Origin: Symbiodinium natans | Lineage: Eukaryota; Sar; Dinophyceae; Suessiales; Symbiodiniaceae | Reading direction: 5' to 3' | DNA length: 64,000 bases | Assembly (NCBI GenBank): GCA_905221605.1 | Contig: CAJNDS010002406.1 | Location: 62,001 to 126,000, forward strand | Shown here: in pieces, positions 29,560-39,848 of the stretch | Layout of the letters: each line of letters starts with the position of its first letter | Position numbering within the stretch: the stretch's first letter is position 1 | The notes under the pieces: generated by a model | Databases searched by the model: none | Told to the model about the DNA's origin: nothing | Seen by the model: only the letters and a program-made list of their open reading frames with translations | Program-made: the position numbers and the translations under genes

Positions 29560-29648
29560 CCCCCTACCCACCCTAAAATTAAGTCGTTACCCCCCATATA
29601 CTAGAATTGAACTATCATGGGAATCTTAAATCGTAGGGGGTAGGGGGG
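29560..29648. mobile_element. TIR element family 3, copy b
   Basis: CCCCCTACCCACCCTAAAAT then TAAGTCGTT, and AATCTTAAATCGTAGGGGGT then AGGGGGG, form the arms. Confidence 0.7.
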
Positions 29649-29883
29649 TTTAATTCAACGCTGCGCGACCCGCCTCGGCCTGCGCTTCTGCAACCTGGTC
29701 CATTAGAGGCGGGGTGCCTGCTTTGTGCTACCCAGACACCTACGGCCCAAGGCCTCGGCGGATATGCGGGGATTTGTCCGCCTCCCTGCGAGACCTCCGA
29801 AAGGGTGCTCTGAAGCTGCGCCTGACTGGTCGCTTTGGGTATATGGCCCTGAGGATGATGCATCCGACTACTGGACTGAGTAC

Positions 29884-29884
<1 letters not shown>

Positions 29885-29914
<30 letters not shown>
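29885..29914. repeat. GA microsatellite
   Basis: (GA)n run. A GAA/GGGA run follows at 30200-30262. Together they make a 351-codon + frame at 29725-30780 look like a protein, but it is mostly repeat. Confidence 0.9.
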
Positions 29915-29915
<1 letters not shown>

Positions 29916-30478
29916 TTTTGGGAGGGTTGAATGGAGGGAAGGACCCCAAAGACATCTACGTTGCAGGGAACACCCCAAGCAATGGAGAGGGATAGTAACA
30001 GAGATGCGAAGAGCAATGCCTCTGAGGGGGGAAGTCGTTTTTGGGATGTGCTGGGTTGCTAAGGAAGGTACACTAAGGACTGGTATGGTGGTGGCGGTGG
30101 TGGTGGTGGGGAACACCCCTCTCGCGTCTGTCACAGTTTCACTTGAGACGGGATTCAGGCGCGCCCACGCGGGGGCCTTCGGGTCCCTAAGCCCAGCAGA
30201 AGAAGAAGAAGAAGAAGGGAGGGAGGGAGGGAGGGAGGGAGGGAGGGAGGGAGGGAGGGAGGCAGAGAGGGAGAGTTTGTCGTTGTGTCCATTTATGAGC
30301 TTGGGGTTAAAGTTCTCAAGTTTTGGTTTGGGGATGCGGCTGGGTTCGGGCGTGACTTGCTCGGAGGCGGGCGCTTCCCTGAACTCCACCCATAAAACCC
30401 AACTGCAAAACGAGGGAGTCATAATCTTCAACCAACAGAAGGGTGCCAACCACACCTGGGTCAGGGTTTTTTGGGTGT

Positions 30479-30562
30479 GGAGTCAGAATCTACCTCAACT
30501 TTGCGACAGACCTTGGCAGGACACCGGTGAAGATGATGAGTTCGAGCAGGCCAGCCGACTGA
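30479..30562 (+). CDS. Exon-like segment, unrecognised
   Basis: Reads GVRIYLNFATDLGRTPVKMM then SSSRPAD to a stop at 30560-30562. G/C-ending codons. An alternative frame (NLPQLCDRPWQDTGEDDEFE) is also open. Confidence 0.4.
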   Translation, partial: GVRIYLNFATDLGRTPVKMMSSSRPAD

Positions 30563-31053
30563 GAGCGACCACCATTGAACACCCAACATGCTCAAGCAAA
30601 CCCTTGGGATTAGGGTTTAGGGTTCAGGGTTTAGGGTTCCTCAGTCCTGGTATGAAGCAGCTTCCAGGTCAAAAAGGGTTTAGGGTCAAGGGGCAACCCG
30701 TTTCCCTAGACACCCAGGGCCTTCAGCTTCAGCAAGCCCAGAACACCAGGGTTCGTGGCATCCTGGCCCTTGAGCCCTAAGTGCTGGAGACTTGCAAGGA
30801 TTGTAAGCACCGTCACTGGCAATTGCTGTCCTGAGAGCTGCCGCAAACAAGTTACTCAATTGAGGCAAGTTTGGATCATTCATCCACAGACCGCATTGCT
30901 TGCTTTGGTGACATTGGGTGACATGACGCCGGATACGCGAGGCGCGAAAACGCTCATGGAGACTAAACTTTCCAGCATGCCTAGCTCCCGCCACATGTCG
31001 CTTGAGGAGCCCCGAAGTTTATAGGAGCCCGAACATGATATCCTATATTCAAG

Positions 31054-31230
31054 GTCTGTGTCGCTTTTGGGTTTGCGTGGCTTGGTGCTGTAAAGCTTCA
31101 CATAGGATTCCCTAAGACCTCCTGGGCACTTGCGCAGGTGCACGAAGCTGAGTTCGGCCATGCCTTTGAGACCCCGAGCCTCCGAAGCGCAGCTGCAAAG
31201 GAGGGAAGAGCACATTCTAAGCATCCTCTA
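31054..31230 (+). CDS. Exon-like segment, 58 codons
   Basis: After ATATTCAAG it reads VCVAFGFAWLGAVKLHIGFP, then KTSWALAQVHEAEFGHAFET, then PSLRSAAAKEGRAHS. The first half is hydrophobic. Runs into a CCCTAAA array. Confidence 0.4.
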
Positions 31231-31311
31231 CTAAACCCTAAACCCTAAACCCTAACGCCTACAGAGACAAGGGAAGCTCCAGATTCGCAGCAAGCTGACA
31301 CATCTTTGTAG

Positions 31312-31411
31312 GCGTTCTCCGTCCTTCTCGTTGCTGTGGTGCTTTGGCATTTCATGTTTATGCTGAGGCTGCAGTACCCAGAAATGAAAGCCCATGCAGT
31401 CATCATGATGG
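31312..31411 (+). CDS. Exon encoding a likely membrane segment
   Basis: Entry CATCTTTGTAG, then AFSVLLVAVVLWHFMFMLRL, then QYPEMKAHAVIMM, exit GATGG|GTACTT. About 16 hydrophobic residues look like a transmembrane helix followed by a short polar stretch. 33 codons plus 1 nt. Confidence 0.48.
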
Positions 31412-31799
31412 GTACTTCGAGGGTTTTGGGGTTTGCTTTGCCCCAGGTTTTTTGGGGCTCTTATGCAACATAACTGTATACGATCAAGCAGCGAGGAAAG
31501 CCTTCTTTAAGCCCCCCCCCATGCTGCCAAGGACAGCAGCCGTGCTCTGCTATCATAGAGGACCTGGGTTCGCATTCATTGGCACTTGCCAGGGATGGGT
31601 TTTGGGGGGTTCCGTCCAAACTCACACGGACTTGTTCCAGGGCTTCGTCATCAGAGTATCGGCATGGCCTGAGCAAGAAAAGGGACCTGGATTTGTGGGA
31701 ATGTCAGCGGCTTTCTGTGCATTTCTCTTAATCTCCTTCTGCTGAGCCTCCGAGGCTTGTGGCGATGTAGCGGTCAGGCGTCAGAGTTTGGAGCATGTG

Positions 31800-31939
31800 A
31801 GCATTCAGGGGCTTACAGGTTTAGGAATATGAAGCTGATCAAAGGCCTGGATGCAAAAGGCCTGGCTGGCCCAGCAGATGCCAGGCCGGATGCAACAAAA
31901 GACCTTGTCCCTGGACCTAAAAACGCTAAAACCCTTTAG
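31800..31939 (+). CDS. Exon-like segment, lysine/alanine-rich
   Basis: Reads RNMKLIKGLDAKGLAGPADA, then RPDATKDLVPGPKNAKTL to a stop at 31937-31939. Confidence 0.33.
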
Positions 31940-32060
31940 AAGCCAAAGCCAACCCGAAACCTCAACATCACATCTAGCCCCTACATGTCTACATTCCCGA
32001 AAATAATACGATCACCCTTTCAGATGAAAACCCTCAACCCCCCCCCCCCCCCCCCCCCAG

Positions 32061-32115
32061 ATGTTCCCTTCAAGGATGTGCAAGTTGGGGAGCTGCTGCC
32101 CCACCAGGCCGGGTG
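32061..32115 (+). CDS. Exon-like segment entered through a poly-C tract
   Basis: About 20 C residues (32039-32058) then AG, then VPFKDVQVGELLPHQAGW. The homopolymer seems to act as the pyrimidine tract of the intron. Confidence 0.42.
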
Positions 32116-32383
32116 GGTTTTGGAGGCGAGGGTTTAGGTTTGTTGGGGTTTAGGGTTTAGGGTTCCAGGGTTTAGGGTTTCGGCGCAGGGTCTCCTTCCG
32201 GCATCTTTCTCTTCAGCTGCTATTGATAAAGCTTTGTTGCGCTAGGGGCCTGGGCTCAGCCAACCCCTGTAAGATTCTAGCACGAAGCGAGAAACCCATT
32301 CAACTATAGCCCCTAGATGGAGGTGTCGAGAACTGCGACAACCGCAAACCATGTCAGGTTGAGGGCTTCGGTTTCCCTCGCAG

Positions 32384-32431
32384 GTGGAAGAACCCTTGCC
32401 CAACCAGCTGGTGCCTGTACCTTGGGCATGA
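32384..32431 (+). CDS. Short terminal exon candidate
   Basis: GCTTCGGTTTCCCTCGCAG then VEEPLPNQLVPVPWA and stop. Excellent acceptor, but short. Confidence 0.38.
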   Translation: MEEPLPNQLVPVPWA

Positions 32432-32564
32432 AAAACAGGGAAGTTGGGAGTGAAGCTATTGAGAGCAAAGGCTTAGGGGGTTTACGGTTTGGAGTTCTGT
32501 GGTCTGTAGGCTTGATGGCCCATTGTCTGCACAGCCCCTAATGAATCAAGCCCTGCTGTGCTGA

Positions 32565-32717
32565 ATAACTTGCCGCACAGGGCGCGGACGAAAATCCTGC
32601 ACACCCAACTGGGAGTCTGCAATTCTGATGCGTGATGCCTTTACTGTCGACTGCAAACTGCAGATGAAATGCCAGCGAGAAAGACATGTAAAGACACGCA
32701 AGAAGGCCGAACAGTAA
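32565..32717 (+). CDS. Exon-like segment, cysteine/basic-rich
   Basis: Reads TCRTGRGRKSCTPNWESAIL, then MRDAFTVDCKLQMKCQRERH, then VKTRKKAEQ and stop. C-x4-C-x3-H near the end hints at metal binding, not a named finger. The minus strand is also open over 109 codons. Confidence 0.37.
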   Translation: MTCRTGRGRKSCTPNWESAILMRDAFTVDCKLQMKCQRERHVKTRKKAEQ

Positions 32718-32927
32718 CGTTTGAACTATCGAAAAGATAGGTTTGGGTTTTAGAGGCCATGGGGTTGGTTGGAGCTCGAAAGAACTGCGGCTATGCCTTG
32801 CTTCACTCAGAAAATCAAAAAGTGGCCCAGAAAAATATCCCGTAGCTGGGCTCTCTTCAAATGTCAAAGGCGTTTTCGAGGCTTCTCTCGTGGCTTTCCC
32901 GTTTCGGGCATTTTGGTACCCAGCGTT

Positions 32928-33050
32928 TACCCAGACCCCCGGAAGGATCCAAAAAGTAGATCTCCCAAAGGGTTCCTAAGAATGACCCACTCGTAGTACA
33001 GGGCACTATTTTGGGGTTCTACTTGTTTGATCCTCCCAGGGGTCTGGGTA
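32928..33050. mobile_element. TIR element family 5, copy a
   Basis: TACCCAGACCCCCGGAAGGA then TCC on the left and GATCCTCCCAGGGGTCTGGG then TA on the right are inverted repeats. The left two-thirds matches 33726-33806. Confidence 0.75.
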
Positions 33051-33237
33051 CAGGCCATTTAGGAGGAAGAGCGGGGCACGGCTCCTGTATGCGGGTTCTC
33101 ACAATAAGTACCTCTTCGCCTGTTCGAGAGTTAGCTCGGTGAGCTCCTTATAAAGTTCTTTCGGGGTTTTGGGGTTCAGGAGGTTCAGGGTTTAGGGTTC
33201 AGGGTTTAGGGTTCAGGAGGTTCAGGGTTTTAGGGTG

Positions 33238-33336
33238 GCTGTGCAAGCACACCTGCTTTTATTTGCTGGCATTCCCCACCCAGCCCAGATGGAAGAAGGG
33301 TTTGGAACACACATCCAATCAGCACAGCTGCCCTAA
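33238..33336 (+). CDS. Exon-like segment between telomere-like arrays
   Basis: Reads AVQAHLLLFAGIPHPAQMEE, then GFGTHIQSAQLP and stops in the first CCCTAAA unit. Good protein character. Confidence 0.38.
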   Translation, partial: AVQAHLLLFAGIPHPAQMEEGFGTHIQSAQLP

Positions 33337-33368
33337 ACCCTAAACCCTAAACCCTAAACCCTAAACCC
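33328..33368 (-). repeat. Interstitial (CCCTAAA)n array
   Basis: Five CCCTAAA units; opposite orientation to the TTTAGGG arrays on either side. Confidence 0.95.
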
Positions 33369-33425
33369 CCAGGACCCCAGGATGCAGCTTTACCCTCAGT
33401 CCTGAAGCCGAAACCTGAATCTACT

Positions 33426-33547
33426 GTTTGCTTAAGAACCCCCAAAGAAAAAATGTAACGTCCCTGTTGTACCCTTATAGAGAAGTTATATATATATATA
33501 TTTATATTTATTATTTATCTTTTTTTTGGGGGGGTTCTTAAGCAAAC
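33426..33547. mobile_element. TIR element family 4
   Basis: GTTTGCTTAAGAACCCCCAA and its near-exact inverse TTGGGGGGGTTCTTAAGCAA then AC flank an A/T-rich centre with a TA run. Related ends occur at 38484-38500 and 43974-44021. It ends 18 bp before an exon-like segment, so it lies in a putative intron. Confidence 0.8.
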
Positions 33548-33565
33548 CGTAATAATCAACTGCAG

Positions 33566-33652
33566 GAGAGTTGGGAGGACCGCGTTGATCCCGAAGATCG
33601 CTCAGAGGACCTCCCCTTGCCCGACATGCTTCTCAGGCTGATCTTGGAATAG
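33566..33652 (+). CDS. Terminal exon candidate
   Basis: Entry AATCAACTGCAG, then ESWEDRVDPEDRSEDLPLPD, then MLLRLILE and a stop whose TAG merges with the first TTTAGGG unit. Strong codon bias, acidic. Confidence 0.48.
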   Translation, partial: ESWEDRVDPEDRSEDLPLPDMLLRLILE

Positions 33653-33725
33653 GGTTTAGGGTTTAGGGTTTAGGGTGTGTTTCTGGCACTGCAATATAGG
33701 CTGGCGGACTCGGCGGTTGGTCTGG

Positions 33726-33806
33726 TACCCAGACCCCTGGGTGGATCCACAAAGTAGGTCCCCTTAAAGGGTTCATAGAAATGACCCAGTAGTAGCATAG
33801 GACGCC
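33726..33806. mobile_element. Family 5 element, copy b (partial)
   Basis: TACCCAGACCCCTGGGTGGA then TCCACAAAGTAGGTCCCCTT is homologous to the left part of the element at 32928; the right arm is missing. Confidence 0.65.
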
Positions 33807-33941
33807 ATGTGGGATTGGGCTTTCGTATGTGATGTGGTTTGGTTCGAAGGTTTAGGGGATTTAGGGCATGCGGCCGGAGCCTCGGCAGGCCTGGCTTAAA
33901 ACAGGGAGTGTAGGATGTTTAGGCATGGAAAGAGGGGGTCT

Positions 33942-34003
33942 GTAGGGTTTAGGGTTTAGGGTTTAGGGTTTAGGGTTTAGGGTTTAGGGTTTAGGGTTTA
34001 GGG
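33942..34003 (+). repeat. Interstitial (TTTAGGG)n array
   Basis: Nine perfect units. A second array of seven units follows at 34111-34160; the stretch between is open in all three + frames (best LLAMCCSCHHDGDSGLHIEE). Confidence 0.95.
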
Positions 34004-34731
34004 TCCGAACCTGAACCGAAGGCTTCTGGCAATGTGCTGCAGCTGCCATCACGACGGAGACAGCGGGCTCCACATCGAAGAGGGAGCATTCGTGCGCACA
34101 TGGTGGCTCGGTTTAGGGTTTAGGGTTTAGGGTTTAGGGTTTAGGGTTTAGGGTTTAGGGGTCCGAGGTCCATGTCCCGACGCCTCCGAGCTTCCCCAGA
34201 AAGCATTCATGGTCCGACACTGAACAAAACAGCTGAAACCAAACCTACACCCTGAGCCCGAAGCCCGAATTTGTTGCTTAGATTTTCTCCTACCGGTGGA
34301 GAGCACCGCGCGAACATTCGGCACCCTACATATTTCAAAGAACCCTCGACCGAGCGGAACCATGACAGTGTAGAGTTGGTGGGGCCTTGCCGGTTTTTCA
34401 TCCATCCCCTGATCTCATGCCTCAGAATACAGTTCATTTCTTCTTCTAGTTTTAGGGGAGGGAGGGGCGGGGACAAACTAGACGTAGCCTCCTCAAGATG
34501 CGAAGCGCATGGCTTCCCGAAGTGTAATTCTGATAATTCTTTTGGCGTGCTGTTTGCTTACGCTGCTGAGGGGGTGGTTCAGAGCTCACGAGAGCACCCT
34601 CTCAACAAGAATTTCTTCTCAGGCCTCCCCACCCCAACTCCCCCCTCCTGACTTCGAAATTTTGCCGCGGGGTTAAGGGCTGAGGGTTGAGGGTTTAGGG
34701 TTTAGGGTTTAGGGGTGCCCAACAAAACTAG

Positions 34732-34864
34732 GCCCAGCAAAGCCAGTGGCAACATGGCCTACGTCGAACTGCTGGACGATCCGAACTGCTGGGGATATCT
34801 CCCGGCCGCATGGGTTGCAAGAGGGAGGAGGATGGGATCCACCAGTAGGCTTTGGGCTCCATGA
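34732..34864 (+). CDS. Exon-like segment after a TTTAGGG array
   Basis: Reads PSKASGNMAYVELLDDPNCW, then GYLPAAWVARGRRMGSTSRL to a stop at 34862-34864. Strong G/C third positions in the middle. Confidence 0.45.
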
Positions 34865-35037
34865 GAGAATAAGGTTGGTGCTTTGGGGGCGTAAAAATGC
34901 CAAGTGCAGCAGTTCTAGGTGCTCTGGGCTTTCTTCTTGCTCGAAGTGTCGCCGTGGACCGAAGGTCCCTGAAGGCCACGAAGCCTAAGCCCTAGGGCAG
35001 ATGCGGATTGCTGTTGATATGTCTGCCTGACTTTCAG

Positions 35038-35160
35038 GGGCAGAGTGCACACAAGTTCCCTTGGCTCTTGGGTAGTCTTCCCTGCCAAAGCCATCAATGC
35101 CTCAGTGACACGGCCCGTCGGCTCCTTGCTCTCACACTCCCAGCAAAGCGGACTTCAGGG
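35038..35160 (+). CDS. Exon-like segment with TTTCAG acceptor
   Basis: CTGCCTGACTTTCAG, then GRVHTSSLGSWVVFPAKAIN, then ASVTRPVGSLLSHSQQSGL, ending at a TTTAGGG array. G/C-ending codons. Confidence 0.45.
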
Positions 35161-35426
35161 TTTAGGGTTTAGGGTTTAGGGCTTAGGGTTTAGGGTTTAG
35201 GGCCAGTTTTAATTTTTGGCATTCCCCCACCCTAAGGGCCTTCAGGACCCCACCCCCCCCCCCCCGCACCCTGCAGTCGGTTTCTTGGGTTCGGGTTGAG
35301 GGCGAAAGCCCGCTGTAAAAGGGCCTCGGGTTTAAGGATCTGATACAGGATCCTAACCCCACCTTCCCTGGCGGCTTGAGATGTAGGGTATGTGCAGTCA
35401 AGGGGGTGCGCATGTTTTGTCTTCAG

Positions 35427-35545
35427 CACTGCGGCTGCGCAAGCAAAGCCGTCCCGCCACACGGCCGGAGCTCACACGAGATGCTTGGAAGGCTTGCTGC
35501 TATAGCGCAGCGAATAACAGCTGTTTGCAAGGGCTCAAGGTTTAG
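35427..35545 (+). CDS. Exon-like segment, basic
   Basis: CATGTTTTGTCTTCAG, then LRLRKQSRPATRPELTRDAW, then KACCYSAANNSCLQG. A longer frame in another phase overlaps it (120 codons from 35376). Confidence 0.38.
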
Positions 35546-36225
35546 AGTAGGCTCTAAAATAAAACGTTTAACCAACCAAAGACGGAGCCCTGGATCAACA
35601 AGAAAAGCTTGTGGCTTTGTTCCATTCCCGCTGAGGCACATCTCCTCGAGACTGCATTCCCGGGCTACGTGTGGGCAAAGGTTTATGCCTCAGCATATGG
35701 GGGGGATCCAACTGTTGTGTGTGTGTGTGAGAATGTGAATGTGAGTGTGTGTGTATAATACTAAATCCTCTTCGCTATCGGGCACAAAAGCGGACCATAA
35801 TGTAGATGAACCCCCGCGCGCGAATTAGGGTTTATATTGTTTTGTTTGGTGAGTGTATATACGGGGTGTTCCTTTGCCAATGCTAGCAACAAAAGTCCTA
35901 CTTCACGTAGGTCTTAGGGCTCCGCGCGTTCCAGATTCAATGCCTTGGAACCACAGGCTCGGAAAGGTTTCGAGGGACTTGAACCACCCCAGAAACCGAC
36001 GAAACCCAGCAGAACCTCGCACCTCCAAAATGAAGGTTGCTGCCTCTTAAGCACGTAGGAGCCTCCCCGACAGTTACGGGTGTACAGATTACTTCGAGAC
36101 CCGCTCCAGGACGGAGATCCTTGAGGGGTTTCTGGGCTTTGGGGGCACTAGAACCTAAGGACCACTGGGTTCGTGGAATCCGGGATGTTCAGGTGTGACT
36201 GTACCTAGGGTTCACAAGCTTCCTC

Positions 36226-36482
36226 AGAGAGAGAGAGAGAGAGAGGGAACTAAGGGGTGGAGCGGGGGATGCCCAGACGGCGGTGAACGCTGGCCCAAAA
36301 TTTCACCCACTGGACGCACTGAGGTACTGGGCGCCCCCCTGTGCGCGCGGGGTCCCCCAAGCCCTGTAGAAGAAGAAGAAGAAGAAGAAGAAGAGAGAAG
36401 AAGAGAGAAGAAGAGAGAAGAAGAGAGAAGAAGAAAGAAGAAGAGAGAAGAAGAGAGAGGGAGAGTAGAGAGAGAGAGAGAG
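36226..36482. repeat. GA and GAA microsatellites
   Basis: (AG)n at about 36226-36246, then (GAA)n and (GAGAAGAA)n at 36368-36482. Apparent charged proteins here are translation of the repeat. Confidence 0.95.
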
Positions 36483-36567
36483 AGAAACAGCGAAAGACAG
36501 AACGAACGTCACAAGGAAACAGCGACACCCCAAACCTTAAACCCTGAACCCTAAAACCAGCACCTTC

Positions 36568-37178
36568 AGCCCTCTCTTTCTCTCTCTTTCTCTCTTAATC
36601 GCTTTCTCGCTTTCTTTCTTCCTCTCTTTCTCTCTTTCTCTCACTTTCTTTCCCTTTCTCTCTCTATTTCTCTCTCTTTCTCTTTGTTTCTCTTTATTTC
36701 TCTCTCTTTTTTTTTCTCTCTCTCTCTCTCTCTCCCCCTCTCTCTCTCTTTCTCTCTCTCTTTCTCTTTCTCGCCCTCTCTCTCTCTCTCTTTCTCTTTC
36801 TCTTTTTTTTTTTTCTCTCTCTCTCTCTCTCTTTCTCTATCTTTTTATTTTCCGCCCTTCGCTCTCTCTTTCTCTTTTTCTCTCTTTCTCTCTTTCTCTC
36901 TTTCTCTCTTTCTCTCTTTCTCTCTTTCTCTCTTTCTCTCTTTCTCTCTTTCTCTCTTTCTCTCTTTCTCTCTTTCTCTCTTTCTCTCTTTCTCTTTCTC
37001 TCTTTCTCTCTTTCTTTCTCTCTTTCTCTCTTTCTCTTTCTTTCTCTCTCTTTCTCTTTCTTTCTCTCTCTTTCTCTTTCTTTCTCCCCCGTTCTCTCTC
37101 TTTCTCTCTCTTTCTCTCTCTTTCTCTCTCTTTCTCTCTCTTTCTCTCTCTTTCTCTCTCTTTCTCTCTCTTTCTCTC
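36568..37178. repeat. 600-bp polypyrimidine microsatellite
   Basis: Nearly uninterrupted (CTTTCTCT)n/(TCTTTC)n with short T-runs; one strand has almost only C and T. Long frames on both strands are repeat translation. Confidence 0.97.
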
Positions 37179-37185
37179 ACCCCGT

Positions 37186-37291
37186 ACGTATACATACATA
37201 CGTATACATACAAACATACAAACATACAAACAAACAAACAAACATACATACATACATACATACATACATACATACATACATACACACACGC

Positions 37292-37328
<37 letters not shown>
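37186..37328. repeat. (CATA)n, (TA)n and (TG)n microsatellites
   Basis: ACATACATACA-type tetranucleotide run, then about 20 bp of alternating TA, then (TG)n ending 37328. Confidence 0.97.
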
Positions 37329-38179
37329 CACAGGAAATCACGAAATGCAGCAATCAACCAAAACAAGAACTAAACAATACGCAAGAAACGAGAGTAAGAG
37401 ATCGACAGTGAGGGAGAGCGGGGTGTACATCTTGTTGGGTATGGCGTGCTTGATTCGGGCTGCTGTGTAAGCCATCGCTCGCGGCAGTTGACATGTTACT
37501 GGTGCAAGCTGGCGCTGTACGTTCTAAGAGTGTTTCCTGTCCTCAGCTTTGGATTCTTGGGTTCTCTCTTGCGGTCGAGCTCAATACGAAGCTAGAGCCC
37601 AGAAGGTGAGAAGGTTTCGGTGTGCAGGGTTTCAGGGTGACTCGGCCGTCACACCCGTTTGGCCGAGGTTCTGCACAGCCCCTCGCTGATCCAATTGCCG
37701 GACCAGCTGGCCTCCCAACCAATATCAGGGTTTAGGGTTTAGGGTTCAGGGTTAGGGTTTAGGGTTTAAGGTTTAGGGTTTAGGGTTGTTTTTTTTTCTG
37801 GATTGTTGGCTGACAAGGGCTTCGTTATCAGCTGCAGTCCGCTCTTTGCTTCTTATGTAAGCCTTTATATTGAATGTCCAGCTTTAAGCTTTGGCTCTTA
37901 CTTATGCCTATGCTCGCCAAGCCTTGGGTATGGGATCGTGTCGGGGGCCTCAGGGACCCAACAGAAGCACGGCGGTTAGCCTTTAAGAGTCTGTCGGCCT
38001 AGCGGGGTCTAAGCCCTAAGGCCCCCAAACCCCCTAGCCCCCCAGTAACCCTATGAACCCTCAAAACCAAACTAAACCCCTACACCCCTACACCCCCAAA
38101 CCCCTTGTTTTGTGGCACGGTCAATTGCGAATAAACAGTGTGAGCCTTTGGGACTGTTTCTGCTTTCGGGTTGGGTTTG

Positions 38180-38335
38180 ATGCAGAGCCAAACGGTTCCT
38201 GAAGCAATGAAGCAGCGTGCAGACACAACAACGTTTTGGAGACAAAAAACAGTTTCCGATATGAGCCCATGGCAATACAGAAAATACCGGAGGCATCAGG
38301 CCATGATGCGAGGCCAGGAGCTTCAACACCCCTAA
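38180..38335 (+). CDS. Open frame of 51 residues before a CCCCTAAA array
   Basis: ATG-to-stop: MQSQTVPEAMKQRADTTTFW, then RQKTVSDMSPWQYRKYRRHQ, then AMMRGQELQHP. Open upstream to about 38146. Basic and aromatic. The minus strand is also open. Confidence 0.38.
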   Translation: MQSQTVPEAMKQRADTTTFWRQKTVSDMSPWQYRKYRRHQAMMRGQELQHP

Positions 38336-38369
38336 ACCCCTAAACCCCTAAACCCCTAAACCCCTAAAC
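38329..38369 (-). repeat. (CCCCTAAA)n array, variant unit
   Basis: Five CCCCTAAA units, one C longer than the usual repeat. Confidence 0.9.
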
Positions 38370-38398
38370 CAGCAACAATCCCCCCCCCCAAACCCGAG

Positions 38399-38484
38399 GA
38401 AGTCGGGGTCGGTGGCTTCGTCCTTCTCGACGAGTCATCGGAGAAGGATGGATGGATCCATGTCGCCTGGCACACGACTACTAC
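38399..38484 (+). CDS. Exon-like segment entered after poly-C
   Basis: C-run then AAACCCGAG, then EVGVGGFVLLDESSEKDGWI, then HVAWHTTT. Very strong codon bias (GTC, GGC, TTC, CTC, GAC). Next to a family 4-type end (TTGCTTAAGAACCCCG). Confidence 0.48.
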
Positions 38485-38791
38485 TTGCTTAAGAACCCCG
38501 AAAAAAATCGATTCTTCCTTACTAAGGCTCTGAAAGGGTTTGCCCCCTTAAGCCTTGGAGGGATCGTAGGGTTCAGGGTCGAAGGTTTCGGAATCCAAGC
38601 GTGCGACTTGTACAGAGATGAAGATTTGGGGGGGGGGGGGGGGGGGGAGGGTCTGTTCCTGTGGGTTCAAACTGTCGATGCCTTGAGCGCGCCCTGGCAT
38701 TCTTGAGGCATTGGTAGCAGTTCAGGGTTCCGGTACAGGACTTGCAGGGCGTGGACTTGAGTTTTCTGCCACCTGGTCTGCGCTGGAAGCT

Positions 38792-38841
38792 CCTAAACCC
38801 TAGACCCTAGACCCTAGACCCTAAACCCTAAACCCTAAACC
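38792..38841 (-). repeat. Interstitial (CCCTAAA)n array
   Basis: Three CCCTAGA then three CCCTAAA units, ending CCCAAACAG, which could be the acceptor for a short exon reading FEMRLMSRCLVSVAAP. Confidence 0.9.
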
Positions 38842-39772
38842 CAAACAGTCTTCGAAATGAGGCTGATGAGCCGCTGTCTGGTCTCAGTGGCCGCACCCTG
38901 ACTTCAATGTAGGACCTCGGGAGCTTGAGCCTACACTCAAATCAATGTAGAAGAAAGTGTACATGTAAATACAGATAATTATAAATAGAAATATAACTAT
39001 ATAACTACATATATATATATATATATTCCTTTGTTTGTTTATTGTTTTTGATTATTTGTGTGTGTGTGTGTGTGTTTATTTATGTTTTTGTTGGTTCTCG
39101 CTCTCCCTCTCTCTCTCTCTCTCCCTCCCTCTCTCTCTCTCTATATTTGTATTGTATATGTATTACACATGTACTATGTATTTATATATATATATACATA
39201 CAGTATACATGTGTCTTTTTCCCCTCGTTGGGGTTAACCTAGCAGGATGGTGTGTCAGACAAGCCAAACTTTACTCGGCAAGGGCTGTGGGGTTTACAGC
39301 TAGCACTTGTCTCGTTCTTACACAACAATGGCTCAGGGAAGTAGGTAGGCGCGGTTTCGATCCTACTGTTGCCGGGCCCAAGTGTTCTGGTTCTGCACCA
39401 CGCCTCAAGAGGACAGTGACAACGCAGAATAAAAACTGATCGACACGGGAAAGCCTGCACAGCTTAGGCCACAAAACCTTACAACCACCTTTGGCAAATT
39501 GTCCGGTTCAAGCCGGCGCTCACTACATGTGAACCCAGCTGGCTGCAGAATTCAGGGCTCACCATACAGCTTCATGAAGCAGCCCCAACTGTTACTACGG
39601 GAAATCGAGCTCCAAACTCAAATCCAGCAGCCACCTCCCAGCCTTCGCTGAAAAGATTCAGTAGTGCATCCCCCCAAACTGACTTGACCCAAGCCTTGTG
39701 CCAGAGTTAATTTTGGTCGGGCATGGGCGCGAAAGCCTCACCTTGACTGACACATCGATATGCCTAAACCCG

Positions 39773-39832
39773 AAACCCTAAACCCTAAACCCTAAACCCC
39801 AAACCCCAAACCCTAAACCCTAAACCCTAAAC
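39773..39832 (-). repeat. Interstitial (CCCTAAA)n array
   Basis: Eight CCCTAAA/CCCCAAA units directly upstream of an exon-like segment. Confidence 0.95.
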
Positions 39833-39848
39833 CATGCTGTGTTTCAGA

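Noticed and set aside
29725-30780. A 351-codon + strand frame
   Set aside because: Its middle is GA and GGGA microsatellite; only short parts (for example near 29840 and 30480) have coding character, in differing frames.
36684-37373. Long open frames (about 160-230 codons) in the pyrimidine block
   Set aside because: They are translations of CT/CTTT and CATA microsatellites, open on both strands.
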